From: Lachnospiraceae bacterium
Lineage (GTDB): Bacteria; Bacillota; Clostridia; Lachnospirales; Lachnospiraceae
NCBI GenBank assembly: GCA_015057515.1
Contig: SVED01000001.1
Location: forward strand, 1-64,000
Direction: 5' to 3'
Length of the DNA stretch: 64,000 nt
Positions 8,772-16,272 of this stretch are shown here, piece by piece (position 1 is the stretch's first letter; every line of letters starts with the position of its first letter). Under the pieces are notes generated by a model. That model ran no database searches and was not told the DNA's origin. It was given only the letters and a program-made list of their open reading frames with translations. Both the position numbers and the translations under genes were made by a program.

Positions 8772-9497
8772 ATGGCAAATAATAAAGTTGAGAGAGCAAT
8801 TATAATGGCTGCCGGGAAAGGGGATCGAATGAGACCACTCACAAATGAAGTGCCTAAGCCTATGGTAAAAGTCAATGGTACAAGAATGATAGATACCGTA
8901 ATTAAAGGATTGCTTAATAACAAAATTACAGAAATCTATGTTGTGGTTGGTTACATGAAGGAGAAATTTTATGAACTTAGGGAAACCTATCCTGAGATAC
9001 AGTTTATAGAAAATCCATATTTTGATGTATGTAACAATATATCATCCCTATACGTCGCAAGGGAGCATATAGAAAACGCCATTATATTAGATGGAGATCA
9101 AGTCATATATAATGATGAGGTGCTTAAAAAAGATTTTGAAAAATCCGGATACAATGCTGTTTGGACTGACTGTGAAACCAATGAGTGGTTGATGCAGGTT
9201 GAAGAAGATAGCGTAACATCCTGTAGCAGAACCGGTGGTAAAGGCGGCTGGCAGTTGTACAGTGTGTCCAGATGGAGTAAAGAGGATGCAGAAAAATTAA
9301 AACGATATGTGGAAATAGAATTTATAGATAAGGAAAATAGAGACATATATTGGGATGATGTAGCCATGTTCCTGCATTTTGATGAATTTGATTTGGGAAT
9401 ACAAAAAATGCAGAGTGGGGATGTTAAAGAAATTGACAGCTTAGAAGAACTGGTTGATATTGATAAAAACTATAAAGAGTATTTGATGAAGGAGTAA
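8772..9497 (+). CDS. licC: CTP:phosphocholine cytidylyltransferase
   Basis: AIIMAAGKGDRMRPLTNEVPKPMVKVNG, CETNEWLM, DIYWDDV; pattern recalled from pneumococcal LicC. Confidence 0.88.
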   Translation: MANNKVERAIIMAAGKGDRMRPLTNEVPKPMVKVNGTRMIDTVIKGLLNNKITEIYVVVGYMKEKFYELRETYPEIQFIENPYFDVCNNISSLYVAREHIENAIILDGDQVIYNDEVLKKDFEKSGYNAVWTDCETNEWLMQVEEDSVTSCSRTGGKGGWQLYSVSRWSKEDAEKLKRYVEIEFIDKENRDIYWDDVAMFLHFDEFDLGIQKMQSGDVKEIDSLEELVDIDKNYKEYLMKE

Positions 9498-9500
9498 GAG

Positions 9501-11027
9501 ATGGGAACAAAAAATGAAAAAAAGAGAAAAATTGACTGGATTATAACTGTAGTTCCAGTTGTAATTATTGTAGGATTAGCAATTTTATTCTTTGTATTTC
9601 CTACACAGTCAAACAATGTTTTAAGTGATGTAAGATTCTTTTTGGGAGATACTTTAGGTACATATTATTTAGTGATTGGATTAGGTATTTTCCTTATATC
9701 GATTTTCTTAGCTACATCTAAGTATGGAAATATTGTTCTTGGTGGAAAGGATGAGAAGCCTAAATATTCATTCTTTACATGGGGAGCAATGATGTTTACC
9801 TGTGGATTAGCAGCAGATATACTTTTTTATTCATTCTCTGAATGGATTTTATATGCAACAGATCCACATATTGCAGAGCTTGGAAGTGTTCAGGACTGGG
9901 CTAGTGTTTTCCCACTATTTCACTGGAGCTTTATTCCATGGGCATTTTATCTTGTATTAGCTGTTGCCTTTGGTTTTATGCTTCATGTTAGAAAAAGACA
10001 TCGTCAAAAATATTCAGAGGCATGTAGACCTATTCTTGGTAAGCACACAGATGGTGTGGCAGGCCGAGTTATAGATTTGTTGGCTGTTTTTGCTTTGTTA
10101 GCCGGAACTGCTACAACCTTTAGTGTAGCAACACCACTTATGGCAAGTGTAATAAATAAGCTTTTTGGTGTTAGCCTTAATACAACTATGGTCACAATAG
10201 TTATCTTAGTTATAACATGTATTATATATACATACACATTACTTCATGGATTTAAAGGAATTGGTATATTAGCAAAGCTTTGTATGTATATGTTCTTCGG
10301 GTTACTCTTATTTGTTTTTATATTTGGTGGAGAGGCAGGATATATTATAGATACAGGAGTTGCTTCTCTCGGTAGAATGATACAAAACTTCTTTGGATTA
10401 GCAACTGAGACCGACCCACTTAGAAACACATCCTTCCCACAGAATTGGACTATATATTACTGGGCATATTGGATGGTATGGTGTGTTGCGACACCATTCT
10501 TCATAGGAAACATATCAAGAGGAAGAACTATAAAGCAGACTATAATAGGTGGATATGTCTTTGGAGTTGGTTCAACATTAGTAAGTTTTATCGTTTTAGG
10601 AAATTACTCACTTGGTAAGCAGCTCAAAGGTGGAGTTGATTTTATAACATCATTTAGCGAGACTGGTGACTTGTATGAATTAATTACGAATATTATTGAT
10701 ACTTTACCATGTGCACCTTTTGTGCTCGTGTTACTGTTGCTGACTATGGTGGCATTTTACGCCACATCCTTTGATTCTATAGCATATACGGCATCTTGCT
10801 ACTGTTATAATAATCTTGATGAAAATGAACAACCACACAAGTTAATTCAGTTAATGTGGTGTATATTATTAATTGTATTGCCTATAGCATTACTTTTCTC
10901 AGAAAGCTCAATGAGCAATATCCAATCTGTAAGTATAATTGCTGCATTCCCAATTGGAATTGTAATGATATTTATAATTTCAAGTTTTATGAAAGATGCA
11001 AAACAATATATGATTTCTGATAAGTAA
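9501..11027 (+). CDS. BCCT-family betaine/carnitine/choline transporter
   Basis: ~12 TM helices; WGAMMFTCGLAADILFYSFSEW and YYWAYWMVWCVATPFFIGNISRGRT BCCT signatures; directly follows licC. Confidence 0.92.
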   Translation: MGTKNEKKRKIDWIITVVPVVIIVGLAILFFVFPTQSNNVLSDVRFFLGDTLGTYYLVIGLGIFLISIFLATSKYGNIVLGGKDEKPKYSFFTWGAMMFTCGLAADILFYSFSEWILYATDPHIAELGSVQDWASVFPLFHWSFIPWAFYLVLAVAFGFMLHVRKRHRQKYSEACRPILGKHTDGVAGRVIDLLAVFALLAGTATTFSVATPLMASVINKLFGVSLNTTMVTIVILVITCIIYTYTLLHGFKGIGILAKLCMYMFFGLLLFVFIFGGEAGYIIDTGVASLGRMIQNFFGLATETDPLRNTSFPQNWTIYYWAYWMVWCVATPFFIGNISRGRTIKQTIIGGYVFGVGSTLVSFIVLGNYSLGKQLKGGVDFITSFSETGDLYELITNIIDTLPCAPFVLVLLLLTMVAFYATSFDSIAYTASCYCYNNLDENEQPHKLIQLMWCILLIVLPIALLFSESSMSNIQSVSIIAAFPIGIVMIFIISSFMKDAKQYMISDK

Positions 11028-11040
11028 AATATAGTTAATG

Positions 11041-11070
11041 AGGGTCTGGCATTTAGCCGGACCCTTTATT
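11041..11070 (+). terminator. Intrinsic terminator after BCCT gene
   Basis: AGGGTCTGGC-ATTTA-GCCGGACCCT then TTTATTTT. Confidence 0.8.
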
Positions 11071-11100
11071 TTCTTTCCCTGTTTTTAGCGTGCGATTTCA

Positions 11101-11129
11101 TTGACAAAATATGACTAAATAGGTATAGT
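11101..11129 (+). promoter_or_regulatory. Putative promoter for CAP/CW protein
   Basis: TTGACA, 17-nt spacer, TATAGT. Confidence 0.65.
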
Positions 11130-11166
11130 TTAATTATAGATTTTGCGGAAGAAGGAGGACTTGAAT

Positions 11167-12363
11167 ATGAAGAATTTTAAGACAAATTTTTCAAGGTTTT
11201 TCGGATTATTTTTTCTAAGTATCTGTTTTGTACTTTTTTGTTATGAGGCGCCTGTTGCTTTTGCGGAAGAAGAGCAGGATCCTTATCTTGTAGAAGATGA
11301 CATTACAGGTTACTGCGATTATGAGCAAGCCTATGAAGTTCTGGCATATGTTAACGTAGAACGTCAAAAGGCAGGACTTAACACTCTTACTATGGACAAG
11401 GAGCTTATGGAGGCAGCCATGCTTCGTTGCGCAGAGATAGTGATAAATTTTGATCATACTCGCCCTGACGGAACAAGATGTTTCACTGTAAGTGATCGAG
11501 CCTATGGCGAGAATATTGCATACGGTCATACAGATTCGTATGATGTTATGTATCGCAATTCTTATGGTGTTGGTTTTATGTATTCACAGGGACATAAAGA
11601 TAACATTTTAAATGAACGTTGGAATTGTGCAGGTATAGGCTGTATCAAGTACAATGGCAGATATTATTGGTGTCAGTTATTTAGTGGATATCAGGCTATA
11701 ACTACCACCAAACCAACTAATGCTAATCGTACTTTTTCTGTAGTAGCCAGTGCTTCGTTTTTCGCACCGGGTTGGCAGTATGGCGGCGGTGATTGGTATT
11801 ATATTTATTCGGATTATTCACTTAAGTCTGGCTGGCAGATGTTAGGCGGCAAGTGGTACTATATGAATAGCAATTATCAGATGCAGACTGGTTGGATTTG
11901 TGATGGTGGCAAGTGGTATTACACTAACTCTAGCGGCGAGATGGTTACTGGCTGGGTATATACCGGAGGAAAATGGTACTATATGAATTCCTCAGGAGCA
12001 ATGCAGACCGGCTGGGTATATACCGGAGGAAAATGGTACTATATGAATTCCTCAGGAGCAATGCAGACCGGCTGGATATACACTGGAGGGAAATGGTACT
12101 ATATGAATTCCTCAGGAGCAATGCAGACTGGCTGGGTATCTATTGGAGGAAAGTGGTACTATATGAATTCTTCGGGAGAAATGCAGACTGGTTGGGTATA
12201 TACTGGAGGCAAATGGTACTATATGGATTCCTCAGGAGTAATGCAGACTGGTTGGAAATATGTAGGAGATAAGTGCTATTATTTCTATGCTAATGGAGCT
12301 ATGGCTGCAAATACATATGTAGAAGGTTACTACCTAAATCCTAGTGGAGTTTGGATTCCATAG
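11167..12363 (+). CDS. Secreted CAP (SCP-like) domain protein with C-terminal choline-binding/CW repeats
   Basis: Signal peptide; CAP-type LAYVNVERQKAGLNTLTMDKELMEAAMLRCAEI...FDHTRPDG...GENIAYG; 20-aa repeats TGWVYTGGKWYYMNSSGAMQ. Confidence 0.93.
   Translation: MKNFKTNFSRFFGLFFLSICFVLFCYEAPVAFAEEEQDPYLVEDDITGYCDYEQAYEVLAYVNVERQKAGLNTLTMDKELMEAAMLRCAEIVINFDHTRPDGTRCFTVSDRAYGENIAYGHTDSYDVMYRNSYGVGFMYSQGHKDNILNERWNCAGIGCIKYNGRYYWCQLFSGYQAITTTKPTNANRTFSVVASASFFAPGWQYGGGDWYYIYSDYSLKSGWQMLGGKWYYMNSNYQMQTGWICDGGKWYYTNSSGEMVTGWVYTGGKWYYMNSSGAMQTGWVYTGGKWYYMNSSGAMQTGWIYTGGKWYYMNSSGAMQTGWVSIGGKWYYMNSSGEMQTGWVYTGGKWYYMDSSGVMQTGWKYVGDKCYYFYANGAMAANTYVEGYYLNPSGVWIP
11821..12300 (+). repeat. 60-bp tandem coding repeats (CW-binding units)
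   Basis: Successive 60-bp blocks align by eye; 11941-12000 and 12001-12060 are almost identical. Confidence 0.95.
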
Positions 12364-12388
12364 TATTTGATCAAATATAAAATATAGC

Positions 12389-12433
12389 AACACCTTCAAT
12401 GTTATATTCTTAATGCATTGAAGGTGTTTTTGT
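12389..12433 (+). terminator. Intrinsic terminator
   Basis: AACACCTTCAAT...ATTGAAGGTGTT followed by T-run. Confidence 0.85.
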
Positions 12434-12458
12434 GTGTTTAAGGACTTGCAGTGGTGAA

Positions 12459-12487
12459 TTGACAAATATGAATGGACTTTGTATAGT
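12459..12487 (+). promoter_or_regulatory. Putative promoter for LRR-CAP-CW protein
   Basis: TTGACA (12459-12464), 17-nt spacer, TATAGT (12482-12487); same boxes as the 11101 promoter. Confidence 0.65.
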
Positions 12488-12534
12488 TGTTATTAAGGAG
12501 AATGTGTACAAATTACAAGAAGAGGAGGAACTAT

Positions 12535-14931
12535 ATGAAGAGGATATTAAACAAATATTTTAAACAGTTTGGTATTTTGATTACTGCTTTTTGTCTGGCG
12601 ATATTTTTGAACTGTGTTCCTGTCTATGCCGGTGAGATTGGCGAGGCAGAGCAGAAAGAAGCAGATGGTGAAATACCACAGCGACCATCAGGATATATTG
12701 TTGATGGGGATGTAGACTATGATACTGAAGTTGCGGCAGCTCAGCGGGGAAACACTACAATTACAAATACTTACACAGTTAGCGACACCATAACCGCAGA
12801 GCTGGATTCCGATGGTGTTCTTACTATCAGAGGATACGGAGCTATAAATGCTGCTGATAATGGTTATCCTGTGTGGTATAGTCAGCGCAGTAAGATAAAA
12901 GAAGTTATTATTATATCTGATACCAGCGTCTCTCCACAGGGTATTCATACAATTGGAGATTCTGCATTCTATTATTGTTCTTATCTCACAAAGATAACTA
13001 TACCTTCAACAGTAACCACCATAGGTGATGGTGCTTTTGCAAATACATCCCTCATTACTATTGAAGGAATGGAAGGTGTTAAAACTTTTGGTGAATATGC
13101 TTTTCAAGGTGCAGATATGACGAGCTTTACTTTCCCTAAGAGCACCACAACAATTGGCAATTATATATTTTATAATGCAACTAGTTTGTCATCTATATAT
13201 ATCCCTGCATCTGTAACATCTATGGGACCAGTCTCCTATGGTAGTACAGCCGTGGAGATAAATGTAGATAGTGCTAACACAACTTATTCTTCCTCGGATG
13301 GAGTGTTATTTAATAAGAAAAAGACTGAATTATTGGATTATCCAAAGTATAAGACAAACACTTCTTATACTATTCCATCTACCGTAACATCTATATCAGC
13401 TTATTGTTTTTATAATCAGAAATATTTGACATCAGTTACAGTACCATCTTCTGTAACAAGTATAGGTACATATGCATTTGCGTATATGCCTTCATTGAAG
13501 TCTTTGACAATACCATCCAGTGTTACCAAAATGGATTGGGGTGTGTGTAATGAAAACGAAGCAATGGAAACCTTTACTTGCTATGCAAAGGTTGAAACAA
13601 CCCCAGGATATATGTGTGGTGGTTGTGATGCATTGACAAAGGTAGTTATAGATGGTCCTAAAAAATTGAGTTACGGTGAATTTGAAGGTTGTACAAAATT
13701 GACAGACGTTTCTCTTTCCAAAACGGTAACAGAAATAGGCAATATGGCATTTTACGGTTGTACTAGCTTAAAGAATATACATTTTCCTGTTTCCATTAGA
13801 AAGATATATAAGAGTGCTTTTACAAATACATTAGTGAGTGATTTTCCAGAATATCTTACTGATACAAATAGCGAAATGTATCAGTTGGTTTATAAAAAGA
13901 GCGTAACCGGAACCTGCAACTATGAAGAAGCTTTCGATGTGTTAGAACTGGTTAATGAAGAAAGAAAGGCAGCAGGTTTGAGCCCTCTTACAATGGATAA
14001 AGATTTGTTAGAGGCGGCTATGTTAAGAGCAGCGGAAACTAGCATAATCTTTTCTCATACAAGACCTGATGGAAGCTCATGCATGACTGCATGTGATAAA
14101 ATGTGGGGCGAAAATATTGCTTGGGGATATGCTTCGGCAGAGTCTGCTATGTCTGCATGGATGAATTCGTCAGGCCATAAGGGTAATATATTGGGAAGTG
14201 GCTATACTTCAATAGGTATAGGTTGTTACAACGGCTTTTATTGGGTGCAGTGTTTTGGTAATGGAGATGTAGTAGCAGCTACAGAACAGGCAGATTCTAC
14301 CAGAACCTTCAGCGTAAATATGTCAATAGAAGATCCGGGTTGGTATTTAATCAATAATGGTTGGTATTATTTTTACAAGGATTTGTCTCTCAAAACAGGA
14401 TGGCAGATGATAGATGGTAAATGGTATTTCATGAATGAAAATGCCAAGATGCAGACTGGTTGGGTAAATGATGGAGGCAAGTGGTACTATATGAATTCCT
14501 CAGGAGCAATGCAGACTGGTTGGATATATACTGGAGGTAAGTGGTATTACATGAATTCTTCGGGAGCAATGCAGACCGGTTGGGTATATACCGGAGGCAA
14601 GTGGTATTATATGAATTCCTCAGGAGCAATGCAGACTGGTTGGGTATCTACTGGAGGCAAATGGTATTATATGAATTCCTCAGGAGCGATGCAGACCGGT
14701 TGGGTAAATGATGGAGGCAAGTGGTACTACCTGGACGCTTCGGGAGCAATGCAAACAGGCTGGCTCAATATTAAAGGTATATGGTATTATACAAATGCTT
14801 CGGGCGCAATGGTTACTGGATGGCAGTATATTGATGGAAAGTGTTATTACTTCTATTCAGGGGGAGCAATGGCATACAGTACTTATGTAGAGGGCTATTA
14901 TCTGGATGCCAGCGGAGCATGGGTTAAATAA
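12535..14931 (+). CDS. Secreted BspA-type leucine-rich repeat + CAP domain + choline-binding repeats
   Basis: Signal peptide; IGDSAFYYCSYLTKITIPSTVTTIGDGAF LRR_5 repeats; LELVNEERKAAGLSPLTMDKDLLEAAMLRAAET CAP domain; TGWVYTGGKWYYMNSSGAMQ repeats. Confidence 0.93.
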   Translation: MKRILNKYFKQFGILITAFCLAIFLNCVPVYAGEIGEAEQKEADGEIPQRPSGYIVDGDVDYDTEVAAAQRGNTTITNTYTVSDTITAELDSDGVLTIRGYGAINAADNGYPVWYSQRSKIKEVIIISDTSVSPQGIHTIGDSAFYYCSYLTKITIPSTVTTIGDGAFANTSLITIEGMEGVKTFGEYAFQGADMTSFTFPKSTTTIGNYIFYNATSLSSIYIPASVTSMGPVSYGSTAVEINVDSANTTYSSSDGVLFNKKKTELLDYPKYKTNTSYTIPSTVTSISAYCFYNQKYLTSVTVPSSVTSIGTYAFAYMPSLKSLTIPSSVTKMDWGVCNENEAMETFTCYAKVETTPGYMCGGCDALTKVVIDGPKKLSYGEFEGCTKLTDVSLSKTVTEIGNMAFYGCTSLKNIHFPVSIRKIYKSAFTNTLVSDFPEYLTDTNSEMYQLVYKKSVTGTCNYEEAFDVLELVNEERKAAGLSPLTMDKDLLEAAMLRAAETSIIFSHTRPDGSSCMTACDKMWGENIAWGYASAESAMSAWMNSSGHKGNILGSGYTSIGIGCYNGFYWVQCFGNGDVVAATEQADSTRTFSVNMSIEDPGWYLINNGWYYFYKDLSLKTGWQMIDGKWYFMNENAKMQTGWVNDGGKWYYMNSSGAMQTGWIYTGGKWYYMNSSGAMQTGWVYTGGKWYYMNSSGAMQTGWVSTGGKWYYMNSSGAMQTGWVNDGGKWYYLDASGAMQTGWLNIKGIWYYTNASGAMVTGWQYIDGKCYYFYSGGAMAYSTYVEGYYLDASGAWVK
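14390..14870 (+). repeat. 60-bp tandem coding repeats, near-identical to those in the preceding gene
   Basis: Period-60 blocks sharing long identical stretches with 11941-12240. Confidence 0.93.
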
Positions 14932-14942
14932 TTAGATATCAG

Positions 14943-14983
14943 AAACACTGTACATGTAATTTATGTGTACAGTGTTTTTTTAT
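14943..14983 (+). terminator. Intrinsic terminator
   Basis: AAACACTGTACA...TGTACAGTGTTT followed by T-run. Confidence 0.85.
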
Positions 14984-15135
14984 TGACAATTCATATATAG
15001 TATGATACGCTATGTGTAGCATATTTCTGTTGTTCAATATTTCATTAGTGGCAACTGTTCTAGTTGCAAGATTCAAAGAAATCTATGCTAAAAATCACAA
15101 CACAAATAGCAGGGGATTTCACTGAACACACAAAG

Positions 15136-15161
15136 AATTCTCCTGCAGAGAAAGGAGAATT
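15136..15161 (+). promoter_or_regulatory. Putative RBS-sequestering hairpin
   Basis: AATTCTCCT / AGGAGAATT perfect 9-bp stem, 8-nt loop, contains AGGAG 8 nt before ATG 15166. Confidence 0.7.
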
Positions 15162-15165
15162 TATT

Positions 15166-16200
15166 ATGAAACAAGAAAATTATGCTGAGGAATTAACGCC
15201 TCAAGAACTTGAGGCGAGATATGAAAATCTGACTATTAGTGATGATTTCATATTTTGCAAGGTTATGCAAGAAAAGGATAACTGCATTGGTATGTTACAG
15301 TGTCTCACCGGGGTGGATGTTTCGGGAGATATATTTGTAAATAGTCAGCAGACGGTAAAACTGGCTATTGATGGAAAGGGTGTCAGATATGACATATACG
15401 TCGAAGATGGTGGAAAAGCAATGTTTGATACGGAAATGCAACGTAGTAAGGATAAGCAGGTGTTGTCAAAACGTTCGCGATTTTATCAGGGGTTAATGGA
15501 TCTGAAGTTTCTGGAGATGGGTGATGAGTACTGCAATTTAGCAGATAGTTACGTTATATTTATTTGTACTTACGATCCTTTTGGTAAGGGACTGTATTGT
15601 TATGAATTTGAAAATAATTGTCCAGGTTTTAAGGAAATATCCAATACAGCTTTGGGTGATGGACGTAAGATTCTTATATATAATACAAAGGGTACTGTAG
15701 TAAATGTAAAAGAGAATACGTTAAACTTTCTTAGATTTATTGAAGGAGGGGAGGCTTTAGATGACTTTACCAATAGACTTCAAAAAGCTGTAACAAGGGC
15801 CAAAATAAACAGGGAATGGAAGGTGGAATATATGAAAACCTATGCACATTATGTAGATGCTAAACGGGCCGGACGAGAAGAAGGGTTAGAGATCGGACGA
15901 GAAGAAGGCTTTGAGATTGGGCGAGCAGAAGGGCGAGCAGAAGGGCGAGCAGAAGGGCGAGCAGAAGGACGAGCAGAAGGACGAGAAGAAGGAAAAGTAC
16001 TAGGGAAATATATGACAATTATCGAATTTGTATGTCGTAAGTTGAAAAAAGGAATGGAAGCAAAAGAGATAGCCAAAGAACTTGAGGAAGATGAAAATTT
16101 CATAAAAAACATATGTAGTCTTGCAAAAAAATATGAATCTGATTACGACGTAGAAGAAATATATAATGAATTTTCAAAAATACATATTCAAAATCAATAG
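15166..16200 (+). CDS. Rpn / PD-(D/E)XK nuclease family transposase-like protein
   Basis: NLTISDDFIFCKVMQ N-terminus, VRYDIYVEDGGKAMFDTEMQ PD-(D/E)XK-like core, C-terminal GRAEGRAEGRAEGREEGK repeat typical of this family. Confidence 0.88.
   Translation: MKQENYAEELTPQELEARYENLTISDDFIFCKVMQEKDNCIGMLQCLTGVDVSGDIFVNSQQTVKLAIDGKGVRYDIYVEDGGKAMFDTEMQRSKDKQVLSKRSRFYQGLMDLKFLEMGDEYCNLADSYVIFICTYDPFGKGLYCYEFENNCPGFKEISNTALGDGRKILIYNTKGTVVNVKENTLNFLRFIEGGEALDDFTNRLQKAVTRAKINREWKVEYMKTYAHYVDAKRAGREEGLEIGREEGFEIGRAEGRAEGRAEGRAEGRAEGREEGKVLGKYMTIIEFVCRKLKKGMEAKEIAKELEEDENFIKNICSLAKKYESDYDVEEIYNEFSKIHIQNQ
15868..15999 (+). repeat. 12-bp tandem coding repeat (GRAE)n
   Basis: Repeated gggcgagcagaa units. 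Confidence 0.9.
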
Positions 16201-16210
16201 GGGTTATTCG

Positions 16211-16239
16211 TTGAATATTTCAAAGATAATTGATATAAT
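16211..16239 (+). promoter_or_regulatory. Putative promoter of giant CW-repeat gene 1
   Basis: TTGAAT (16211-16216), 17-nt spacer, TATAAT (16234-16239). Confidence 0.65.
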
Positions 16240-16272
16240 GAGGATACGGTTAATATGTAAAGGAGGTACGAC

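Noticed and set aside
11973-12272. Repetitive + strand ORF (MVLYEFLRSNADRLGIY...)
   Set aside because: Out-of-frame shadow of the 60-bp CW repeat tract.
11821-14870. Regularly spaced repeats resembling a CRISPR array
   Set aside because: Period is exactly 60 bp, in frame, with no unique spacers; it encodes 20-aa CW units.
15052-15067. Terminal inverted repeat (gcaact...agttgc) of a mobile element around the nuclease gene
   Set aside because: Only a 6-bp local hairpin; no matching copy found at the other end of the gene.
15849-16112. Minus-strand ORF rich in RPSARPSARPS
   Set aside because: Antisense shadow of the (GRAE)n repeat in the nuclease gene; no RBS or independent support.
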